Shown piece after piece: positions 27,601 to 39,600 of a stretch of DNA of 64,000 nucleotides. The notes under the pieces were generated by a model, which had not been told where the DNA came from, did not search any database, and worked only from the letters and a program-made list of their open reading frames with translations. Positions within the stretch are counted from its first letter, which is position 1; each line of letters opens with the position of its first letter. This stretch comes from Piper betle. Its lineage: Eukaryota; Streptophyta; Magnoliopsida; Piperales; Piperaceae. A program made the translations under genes and the position numbers. The DNA lies in NCBI GenBank assembly GCA_033002965.1, contig JAURVB010011070.1:1-64000 (forward strand). Direction: 5' to 3'.

Positions 27601-30600
27601 AACCCTAGATATTAGGGTATACATCCTATCTCTCATCGGATGTCTAGCCCACTCTGTATCTTGTGACTCATCCATAAGCTTCTATCTAAGTTTGCATGTA
27701 GGATATATAGCCAACCCCTACTAACATACACAAGTCCATCATCAAGCCAATATTTGCGAATCAATCCCTCACTGATCTTGTCCATAAGCTTCTTGTAGTC
27801 TAAGTCTGTCTTTGCCAACTCTCTAACCTGCCCAGTAGTTTCCACCACTAACATAGCTACAACTTCCATATTCTTCCTACTAAGTGCATCTACCACTTGG
27901 TTGGATTTTCCTGGTTGATGTAGCTACTTAAAGTCATACTTTGTTAGAAACTCTCACCACCTTGCCTGTCTAGTAGATAAGTTTTTTTGGGTTTGAAGAA
28001 AGTGTTAGCCACATTATCTATGATGACCACAAACTTAGATCCTAACATGTAACTCGCTAAACCCTAAGACAATGTATCATGACCAGCATCTCTTTCTCAT
28101 GAGTTGAATGTCTAGTCTCAGCCTCCTTCAACTTCCAACTCTCAAAAGCAATAGGATGCCTTCCATGCTGTAGCTCCTACGGCCTTGTTTGAAGCATATG
28201 ACACTCTTCAAATAGTTGTTCAAAATTCGGCAATTTCAAAATTGGCTCCGATGAAATGATAGCTTTCAATGTATCAAAAGCTGTCTAACACTCCTCTGTC
28301 AATGCCCATAACTTATCCTTCCCCAACAAGTCAGTCAAAAATGACACTACATGACTATAACTATGTATGAACTTCCTATAATAATTGGCTAACCTTAGGA
28401 AGCTCCTCAATTTTGTCAACATGCTCTTCCTTGTCCTTGTGTGGCTCATTACACAGAAAGCACCTTAATTTCTTCACATCAGTCACCCAACCCTTGTCAC
28501 CACCAACTCTGTACTCCTTTTTGGCCACTTTGACAACTTTTCCTTGCCATACTTTCCTTAAACGGATTATCATCCTTTCTTCTCATACTGCACTTGAAAT
28601 CCACTAAGGTATCAGCTGCCACCAAAGCTGCAAGTAAATCTTGCATATTTTGCCATGTCAATTCCATCTATGCCCATGGCTACAAGCCAGTGATAAGGTT
28701 ATATAACTTATCATTTTCCGACATATTCTTATTGTCTAACATGTTCTTGATTTGAAATAAATAAGAACTAAACTCCTTGACGTATTCCTTGATTGTTCCA
28801 TTTTGTCTCAACTTCTTCAGTCGATCTTTTATCGCCCATCCAGTGTTAGTTGGCAAAAACTGATCCTGAAGCTCTTTCTTAAGAGTCTCACAAGTCTCTA
28901 TTTTGTGGCAGCCAACATTGACATCTTCCTCGATGTGTGTCTTATACCATAACTTGGCATTCCCTGACATAAACATACTAGCCATAAAAACTTGTCTGTG
29001 TTCGGGTATCTTTGCAGCAACAAAGTATTCTTGTATACCCCAGAAGAAATTCTATAAATCCTTGGCTTGACTTAGCTCTCTCCCTTGAATTTCTTTGGCT
29101 CTGACACCTTAAGCTTGCTTGTGGAAATCTTTCTTCTGTTGCACAATCAACTACTCTTGGTTGAGGCTATAAGACAAGCACGTGCTTCAACAAAGCGACA
29201 TCAGCCTGTAAAGTCTCAAATCCAACCTTGAGATCATCCACCATCTCAGCCGTAACTCCTCTTGCACTACTGGACTCCCATTGCTTACGAACCCCAGAAT
29301 TGAATTGCAATACCTCTTCACTTAAAGTTTGCAATCTGTCAAAAACAGTGTGTCCATCTTTACTGTTGATAGGTGCTCTTACCAACACTTCCAATCGTAC
29401 TACTGTCTCCCTAAAGAGTATCAGTAGATCTAGTGGCTATGCCTAGATCAACAAATTAGCAAATCAATGAATTCTTCCTCAGAAAACACAAGTTGGTTCT
29501 TTGTAAACTGGGCTTAGATACCTATTGTCACATGGTTGATTCTAGGGTTAAATTTTATCGCCTTAAACCACTTCCTATGCAGCGCATTTCTCTCTATAAA
29601 CACTCAGTTTTCCACAAGTAACACAATACACAACAAAAATAAGGAAGCACCCCGACACCAAACAATCAATCTAAAATCCTAATTGTGTTCCCAGCAAACA
29701 CAATGCTAGGCTTTCGACCGACCAATGATTCTTCACATAATCAATCTGATCTCTTCGCAACACCAACATGTCACAATGAGCAACTCAAATCAACCAAGTA
29801 ACTCTAACACCACATCCAAACCAAGTTCCCCAACTCGGCTAGCCAAAACAATTGAATCCGACTAGGGTTTTACTCTTAGCACCATACAAATAAGAACGTA
29901 GAAAAATATGAGTTTATAGGACCCTTCCCAAACCTTAATTCCACTCAATGAAACAATGATTTACAAGCAGTCAACTCCATTGAATACTTGCTAAGTCGTA
30001 GACATGCAAACCCCACAACTAAACCTCTCCCCAATAAAAGAAGCTTAATTCCACTCAATGAAACAATGATTTACAAGCAGTCAACTCCATTGAATACTTG
30101 CTAAGTCGTAGACATGCAAACCCCACAACTAAACCTCTCCCCAATAAAAGAAGCTCGAAGATAATGAGCAATCCCCACTCACAATATCCTCACAATCATA
30201 ACCCCAAGTCGTCCTCCTTAGGATCAATTTGTTTACATGCAATTCAAATCGCAAACACACAATAATAATAGCAAACAGGTCGTAGAACAAAAGGGTACCT
30301 TGATCCAAGTTCCAAAGTTCCAATCCCTCAATATGAAGAATCCCCCATGACAACTTCAAGTCGCCTTCTTCCTTGATCAAAGGTCATCGTCTCCCTTGTT
30401 CTCTTCTCTGAAAATCCTCTCCAAAGTAGTCGTTTTCAAACTCCCACGATTAACTCTCTTAAGCACAACCAAGCAAGAGTTTTGTTGCAATTGATCAAGC
30501 TGGCCAATGAGAAGCTTGTAGCACCCACTCCAACTCTTCTCACCGTGTTGCTCATCATCTAGCCTGGTTCAAACACTTCTACGTGCGTCATGATCAAGTG

Positions 30601-33600
30601 GTTTAGCCCCTTGGCTCAGAAAGCTCGTCAAGGCCAATGGAACCCAAACCCTAGTACTCGATCTCAATTTTAGGGTTAGGGCTTGGTCCTAGCTCCACCA
30701 AAACCTCTTGGTCATAAATCGTAGTTCACGTTGAAGTCCGTGTCTACCATGTCCACCTATCCACCAAAACCTCCTCCTTGAAGGTTTGACTATGTCCAAG
30801 TTGTCTAAGAAAGTCTCACGGTCATCTACATGCAACTCGGGCAAGAATACCGATAATTGCACTATTGCTAGAATTCCTAGTGCTACTAGGAAACCTCAAC
30901 CAAATTTCAGCATTCTGGAATCCAGTTCTCGGTCATGTCCCAACGCTTGTGCAGGTGTCTTGGTCATGCTCGATCACCCATTTTGGGTACTCCCGAGACT
31001 CAGTTCTCGATACGCTTGGTTCTGCAACCTCCACATGCTGCTACCGATAACCGTGCTTAGACTCAATGCTCGATCATTATATCCCGGACAGCTCGGTACT
31101 GCTCGATCACTCCCGGTAGAGAGTACTAGTAGCAGTAACCAGCCCGACTCGATCATGCTTGATCCTTAGAACCATGTATAGACATTTTGAGGTTTATTTG
31201 TAGCTGATAGAGCATATGTGTTTGGTAAAGCTTAGGCCATGTTCGGTACACACTCATTGTGTTCTGATGAATTGTTTTATGTTACCAATCACCATTCCTT
31301 GCTATGCTTGGTATCAGGCAAGCTTAGTCATGCTCGGTTTCATTCCTTGGAACCCGAGAGCACTCCTAAGTGCCCTGACAACCTCTAAGCATCATTGTTC
31401 AATCATCCCTTCAACTATAACATGTGTTCGTATCGGTAGGTTGTTTCCACCACTTGGATAGCACCGACTATCCTTCACGGACCTGAGACAACTAGGGACA
31501 ACTACCAAACCCTAGGTGTCTGGTAAGTCCATGAACTAGGCCCGTAACAAAACCCATAGAACATCATCAATTTTCAGTTTGGAGTTAATGATCACATCTC
31601 CTTTGTCTAGGGCTGGAATCTTGCTACTATCAGCTAGATTGACCATTACAAGAGTTCGAAAAGATGAGAAGTTAACAGGCAGTTTTTCATTAGTGGTCAT
31701 ATGATCAGTAGCCCCTGAGTCAATTAACCAAATTGATGAAGACGACAGACCTGTGTTGGCACTTGCAGCAGATGGAGGTGAACAATCACATTGAATAATT
31801 TTAAGTAGATAAGTAAAATCATCATGACTTAGAGTAACATTACCAGCCATAGGTGAGAGCATAGGTGCAGGAGTTATAGCATTTGATGAACCAGAGGTGG
31901 TTGAAGTCACTTTCTTGTTGGTGGCCCAATCAGTCTTACCGTGTTTCCTCTAAGAGCCGTGGTTTCTGACAGAAATCACAGTACCTATCATTTTTCATTA
32001 GGGCAGATCTACCTCCCCTCCTAGTAGGCATTCCACGACCCTTGCCTCTCCTTCTTGGAGAGCTGGTGGCAGACCTGGCAGTGGCAACTATGGCTGCCTT
32101 GTCTTGATGATCAAGGGCTACTCATCAGCTATAGAGATCCTTGATAATCTGGAGAATGCAGCATTTAGGGTTGGCAACTCCATACCAGTCAAAATCTGGT
32201 TTTTGGCTGATTCGCATTGAGATCCAAGGGCAGCAAGGAAGGATAGTTCCTCTCGTTGTTTCTTCCACATGGCCAGATCTGTCGGGTATGGTTGGTACAG
32301 GTTCAGCTCTTCCCACTTCAATTTGACCAAGCTATAGTGCTCATGAAGTTGCCTTGAACCCTGCTTCTTGAGAAATATATCCTCACATAGTTCATAGACT
32401 CATTGGATATTTCCTTCAAGTCCATGCGTCTCCTTTACTGAATTCCAGACAGCAACAACATGACATCACAGCTCACATGTGGTTCCATACTGTTCCACAG
32501 CCAAGAACGCACCATGGCTTCTTCCTTTGCCCATATAGAAGAAGAAATCTCTGGTTTGACTTTCTCTATATCCTTGGGTTTCTCTTTAGACACTAGAAAG
32601 GTCTTAATGGCAGCAGACCAAGGCAAGTAGTTCTTGGCGCCAGAAAGATTCAACGAGGTAATAAAAGAACTGTTGAGCAGTTAAGCAATGGAAATGGGGG
32701 CAAGGTCAGATTGAGTGGGGGTTGGTTGATTGTTGGCTGCCATGGCTTAGGGTATTCCTTGATAAAGGAGGGGATAACAAATAAGGTAGCAAGTTGTAGG
32801 TGAATGATTTACAACCCCAACAGACAGATATATTGCAGGAAGGTAAATACCTACGCCACAGATACTAGCAACAGAGAGTATGGAGTGCTTGCTTCGGTTG
32901 CTAACAGCAAGATACAATAGGGTCAGGACGAGAAGTATCCCAGCTCTTCAGATCAATGAGCCAAGTGGCAATAACACCTACTGAAGGACCAACAATCAAA
33001 AAAGGGCAAGGATGAAACTTATGGCAGCAGCCTGGCAGGGGCAAAGGATGGACTATCAGGCAAGCGTGATTGATTACTCTGATACCATGTTAAAAAGGTG
33101 ACCCAAAGGGTGAGTCCATTGAACTTTCCATTATCTTATATAGATACAAATAAATACAACTAATACCAACAAAAAAGGAATTAGACTGACATAACAAAAC
33201 CTTGGAAATCCTCTATAACTAATACACATCCTAATAACTAATGTACACAGATGTTTATCATCTAATACACAAAATACATGACATCAAAATTAATATTTAA
33301 CAAGTAAATAGGAAATTAAGGGTAATGTTGTAAAATCTTTATAGGACCCATGGTGACACTGAATTATAAGTCTTGGATTTTAGATATTTATAGAGATAAA
33401 GATAGTTATAGTTATGAATGTAAAATAAATGGCAATATTGTAAAATAGTATTACAATATTATCAACTTAATTGCTATGGTAGAAGAAACTATGAGTGACT
33501 ACTTAATACTCTTCCAATATAGCTTCTCCTACGAGCATAAATATATAGCCTGAAATAGATCCATAACTACATGGCATCCACTAAAATCAGGGTTAGAATA

Positions 33601-36600
33601 TTTGATGATCTCTAACTTGATTGACGCCTGATATATTTTGTTACCTAAAGGAACATTAAATATTTGTCTTACATCTGTTCTATGAATGCAAAATTTAGAC
33701 ACATACATGTTTGTGCATATACGAGATTCCCAATTGCTTATGCATATGAGTTGGAACGAACTAATTACCCCATGTCATGGGTATATACCCTGGTACACTA
33801 TTCTGGATGCCAAAACCAGCTAAACACCTTATCAATATAAGTCCTTTGCAATAGGCCTAGTATGCCTCAGGAACAATCGAGGTAGAATTGTATACCCAAA
33901 ACAAAAGTGCCTTCACCAAGAGCTTTTATTTCAAATTGACTAGATAAAAATGCCTTAGTTTCATGCAAAAGACCCATATGGTGTGCGAGTAAAATACCAA
34001 CTACATATAGTGCCAACATAATAAATTTGCTCCCATTGACCTCGAGATTTATGCACTAATCAACAATATTTTTCTTAAATCCAAAAGAGGTCAACATTTG
34101 ATCAAACTTTCACTATTGCTGACATAATGCCTCTTTTATGTCATAAATGGGCATGCTAAGCTAAATTACATATAAGGTGCTTTGACTTTTCGATTCAAAC
34201 TTCTCTGGATGCACCGTGTATATATTACATCAATGTCTCCATTGAGAAAAGCTATCCTTCTGTCCATCTTATGAAGCTTTAAATAATAATGAGGTATGAG
34301 TGCCATAACGATTTTAAAAGAGCCTTTCATTGAATTTGGAGAGAAAATCTATTTAAAATCAATGCATTGTTTCTAAGTGAATTCCTTGGCAATTAAACAT
34401 AATTTATATCTTATGATGTTACCTTAAGGTAACTTGACAAGATTTGAAATATTGTCGTATTCCATGGATTTCATCTCAATCTTATGGCTTCAATTCACTT
34501 GCCTTGAATGCTTATGGAGAGAAATGATATAATTATTCAAAACCACTTATCTCCTATCTTTAATGGATCTTCTTGAAGGCACTTTGATGAGTTTTTTGAA
34601 CTCCATCAACTAGAATAATGATGGTTTTTGAACCGGAATAGGAGTAATAATAGGAAATGTGTTTTCTTTAACCGTAATTGTATGAGGAATGTTAACACAC
34701 TCCTTCAAACACAAGTTTTATAATATTATCACTCCCATTGCATTCAACATCCTCAATAAATTTGACATTCTTTGTTTCGAAAAAGGATAGAGTTGAAAAA
34801 TCATAAAATTTATATCCCCTCAATTATTTAGAGTAGCCTACAAAGTAGCAGCCAACTATTCTTAAGTTCAGTTTTGTCTCATATGGCATATAAGGCCGAG
34901 CCTTACCTGGGCAACCCCAAACATGTAAGTACCTAATAATAGGCTTACTTGTCTAGAAATCGTATGAAGTTTTGCTAGTGCTTTGTTTGGAACTCGGTTT
35001 AAAATATAAAATGTAGTCTTTAGACCCTAAACATTGTTCATGGAATCTATCATATTTGCCCTTAGTATTAACTTATACGGTCAGAATGTGTAAATAATAA
35101 GGGAAATATCCTCTTTCTATCTATTGATGAGACAAAATATTTATCTATTCTGGATTCATCTAAAAGAAATCGATATGTATCTGATGGAGTCTACATTGTA
35201 TGTAGAGCGCCCAAGCGCTTTTTGGCCTAGCTCTATTCTCTTATCTATCGATCTACATCATTGCTCTCATAGATGGAAAAGCCACAATTTCGTTGTGTTG
35301 TTCTTGTTCGCCGCCTTGATGCATTCCCTTATTTCCCCGACATTGTCCCACAAAGAAAGAAAGGAGTGCGGAGCCCCGGCCCGACCTGTAGGTTCGCTAA
35401 TGTAAAGTGAGAAGTTGAGTTTGAACTAACGAACTAAAGTCACTTTTGGAACTGTACTTCCTACAGCCAACACATGTCTAGTCCAGCAGGAACATGCTGA
35501 GTCCAACAAGCGCCTACCCTCGCTCCCCTATGCATACCAAACAGGCACAGCTTTGAAGCTTCTTTACACTCTGCCATGAAAGTTAGAAATCTCTCTCCTT
35601 GCCTTGCATGACTTGCCTGCCTTGTATGACCACTAGGTCGATAAAGACCTCTTCTGAGCCTTGACCTTCCTTCCTTCACTTTCTAGCTGCTTGACTTTTG
35701 ATGTTGCCTTTCGCCTTTGACTTGCCCTACTTTGGTGTTCACGAGTGTCTTGCCTTCTCCCTTCCCTTCCTATCCTTGACCTTTACGATCCGCTGGTTCT
35801 TGTGCCTTTGTCCTCTTCCTCTAGTTGCCTAAGTTTGTTGGCTACTATCACGGGTTGCGACGAAGTATATAAGACGAAGGACCATTTGATTCATTAAGGG
35901 GCATAGATCTAGGCCTATTTGTTCGGTCAATCAGCAAAGGGGGAGCCACTATGGACGAGACCTCCTAGCCTCGATTCTTTTGCATAGTCCAAGGGCCGGC
36001 CGCAACAAAGCAGCGGGGCATAGCGGCGTCCTAGCCTGGTGCCATTCCCCGACCTAGCAGAAGATGGGGGGTCGGGCCTGAATTAAGAGACCAGACCAAG
36101 CTCTTCTTTGCTTGAGCTGCATCCACACACGCAAACCGGAAGATCTCTTTTGTCCTGGACCGGACAAGTATGTAGAGAGGACCGGAGAGGGAGTGTCAAA
36201 CGATCTTTTCTAGGATTCCTTATCAGACCACACATTGATTTCTCTCTAGATAAGAGGGCTCCCCTGAAACAGACTCTTAAAGGTGAGGTTACTACTTGCC
36301 TCTACGGAAGAGGTGTAGTTTGTACCTCCTTGAGGTAATATAGATCAGAACCCAAAGATATTTTAGATAGCAATAACCACTTTATTAACCATCTGACATG
36401 GGGGGCAATCTCAAAACCCCTAGCTAGCGATTAAATGCAGGAAGGACGTACTCTAGTCGGTTTCCAGCGCATCTTATTTTACCAGAAAAGAAAATGTAAT
36501 AGCGCAAGATCGGGGTGTAGTAATAGCAAGAAAGACAGCTGACATTTGAGGAGAATTCGAAGAATGAGATCCACTGGAAAGAGAAATCAAGAATTGGAAC

Positions 36601-39600
36601 AAATGAAATCGCTTTACTCACGACACTGCCATTGACAACTTCAATTTTCTTGCATGCTTTATTTTTAACTTCAGCTTTGAAATCTTTGAACACATTCAGA
36701 GATTATGACTTCTAATGAATAAAATACAGATTACCACAACTGAAGTAATCATCAATAAAGTTAATAAAATATTGTGATCCATTCTAAGAAGCTATAGGGA
36801 AAGGACCACAAATGTCTATATATATCAACTCTAAAGATTTTTTACTCCTAGTTGAACATGTATTCCTTATATTTGTTTGTTTTCCCTTGATACACTCAAT
36901 GTAAATTTTAAAATATAAAAAATCAAGGGAATCGAGAATTTCATCTTACACAAGTCATATTCTCTATTGAGAAATAAGATCTAATCGCTCATGTCATAAA
37001 ACTAACAAATTCTCATTTGTTAATTTATGTTTAATACCTAAATTACTTGAATACAAATTTGCATGCCTTTCAGAGGATTGGTGGTCTAACTTATCCATTA
37101 GATTATCAGTTCCAACTTCATTAGAATTTAGAGAAATATTTCAAATTCCATTTCCAAAAGAGCAAGTGCATCCAGATTTGTCCAAACGGGAAACTGAAAT
37201 TGGCATTGAGCTTCTTCTCGTTGAGTCGTTGAGATCTTGGGATTAGTCTATGGTGTTTGTATTTAGATTGCCATGAGCATAAGGTTTAGTTTAGAGCTCT
37301 GTGCGATTAAGGGGTAAATCTATGTTAGTTTCATGTCTCTTTTCCGGATTTGATTCAATTGATTTAATATGTTGTCAAAGGAACCTTTTTTAGTGAACTT
37401 TTATCTTTTTTAGAAATATTGACATGTATTATCTACGCAAAAACTAATCGGCTCAAAGGAATGTTAGTATTTGGCCAGATAGTTGTAGTTATGGATATGT
37501 GATGAATTTAGGTTGTCATGCTCGTAGCATGTCAGCCCAAAAGAAGGCATATTACTTGGCTGGTTTGTCATGATTATTCATGCACTATGTTAGAGAGTGT
37601 CATTTACAAGTTGTGACTCCTGTCGAAACAATTTCTTGTAATATTGTGCTCGGTTTTTTGTGATGGGCCCACTTGTATGTACTTGATAAATATTTAATTT
37701 ATTTTCTCATGTGCACATTATGAATGATCGACTCATTGTTAATCATTTATTTGGATATGGTACTTTTTATTAATAGGAAAGAAGGGTAATATTGTAAATT
37801 CGAAAGAGGACACTTTGCAAACACTTGTTAAAAGTTTTCAGCTTTTATATATTATATAGATAGATATAGATAGATAGATAAATTAACTATGTATGATGCA
37901 ATTTTTTGTACTTCAATTTGTTTTAAGCGTTTGATGATTTATGCTTGTAGGCCTTACATAAGCACTTCACCTCTTATGATGAAATTATTTATGAGGATGA
38001 GAATCTTCCGGGTCTGGCGGAATTGAAAGGACATTGGTGTGGATCACTAGATGCAAGTGGTGGAGGCAACGGTGACACAATGGTAAAAGCTCTTAATTTC
38101 ATCTTTTTATGATATTTGGACTTAACATTGACAAACACGTGGGACGTAATAGTACAGGTAAAATTTTGTCCTTAGTATCTCTCTTTTTAGGGCTCTTCCA
38201 AGTTCCGACTTTGTTATTGATTACTATAATAGAAGTTCATGATACTTGTATGCTTTGTATTGTGCGATTAATTCTTTTACTTATTATGTTTGCTGCTGTT
38301 TAATTTGTTGGATAAGTTTTTTCACTATACTTCATGCATGCCCCTCCATGGGCAAGCATTTCTTTTTAGCCTTTCTTGTGAATGAGTGGAGGATAAACAT
38401 GTACCCCATCCTACTTGTTTGGGATTTGGTGGATAATGATGACGCAGGATTTGATGAACCTAAGGCTTTGACCCTAATTTTGAAAAGCTTAAGCTGTTCA
38501 GAAATAGAATTTTTGATATAAAATTTAACTGTTTAATTTGTTTCAAGTTTCATATCTTATTTTTCAAGAAATTTCAGAAATTTAGATGCATCTGGTGCTG
38601 ATGTGTTAATGTTTCAGGCTGAATTTGACTTTCGTGGGGAGGATTGGGAATGGGGCACCTACAGAACTCAGCGTGTTGAAGCAGAGGGTGCATTCAGTAA
38701 TAATAACGGTCTTCATTTTCGACAGTTTTTCATCCAGAAAGATAATGCTACTCTTCATGCGGATGGAACTCTACTGGGACCAAAGACTAGTCTCCATTTT
38801 GCGGTTCTCAATCTTCCAATTGGACTTGTTCCCACCATAGTTCAAATTTTTGAATCTTCCACATCAGATTTGATGCATTCCCTCCGTCAAGTGTTAAACC
38901 CTATGAAAGGCATATTGCACATGGAAGGAGACTTACGAGGGAGCCTTGCTAAACCAGAATGTGATGTGCAAGTGAGGCTTTTAGATGGTGCAATGGGGGT
39001 ATTGATCTAGGCAAAGCTGAAATTGTGGCATCGCTTACATCTAGTAGTCGCTTTCTTTTCAATGCTAATATTGAACCAGTCATTCAAAGTGGTCATGTTC
39101 ATGTTCAAGGGAGTGTTCCGATAACTTCCATTCAAAATGTTTCAGCAGGAGAAGAGGATGTGGAAACGGGTGGATTGCTGTGGTTCACTGGACGAGGAAA
39201 AGATAAAGTCAGAGGATTTAATGAGGAGCCAATTGAGAACAAAGTTAGCAGAGATAGAAATGAAGAAGGATGGGATATTCAATTGGAAGAAGGCCTTAAG
39301 GGTCTGAACTGGAATTTTCTTGATGCAGGGGAAGTTAGGATTGATGCAGATGTAAAAGATGGTGGGATGATGTTGATAACAGCCTTGTGTCCACATGCAG
39401 ATTGGCTTCATGGGAATGCTGATATCTTCCTTCAGGTATGTAGTTTGCTATTGAATGATGCATATGAGGTTTCATTTTCTATGGTTATGTTGTGTTTTTA
39501 GTTCCTGATCATACGAGATATAAGGGATGGGACCAGGGAAGGTTAGTGGTGATATGCAGTGGTAATTGCTCTTAGCTAGCTTTTAAAGTTTGATGACTCT

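Larger units (their letters stand above)
24469..31549 (-). mobile_element. Ty3/gypsy LTR retrotransposon nested in the copia element
   Basis: Two long LTRs (24469-26358 and 29526-31549) flank a 3.2-kb interior coding on the minus strand in the order gag, zinc knuckle, RT thumb/RNase H, integrase. The order RT-RH-INT defines Ty3/gypsy. The polymerase palm of RT is missing, because the zinc knuckle near 28460 runs almost directly into RT thumb-like sequence near 28400, so the element has an internal deletion. The flanks AATCC (left) and AAACC (right) may be a diverged 5-bp target duplication. It inserted after the copia element. Confidence 0.9.
21335..33302 (-). mobile_element. Ty1/copia LTR retrotransposon, split by a gypsy element
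   Basis: A complete but decayed copia element on the minus strand: 5' LTR 33088-33302, primer site about 33078-33087, gag from 32743, protease, then (after the nested gypsy) integrase, reverse transcriptase, RNase H, polypurine tract 21548-21558 and 3' LTR to 21547. Domain order PR-INT-RT-RH is that of copia. Removing 24469-31549 brings the protease (LKIDDVLWV) next to the pre-integrase region ([13 protein letters not shown]), so the two halves belong to one element. Reading frames carry many stops and shifts, so it is not autonomous now. It lies antisense in TIC236 intron 15. No clear 5-bp target duplication was found. Confidence 0.9.
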
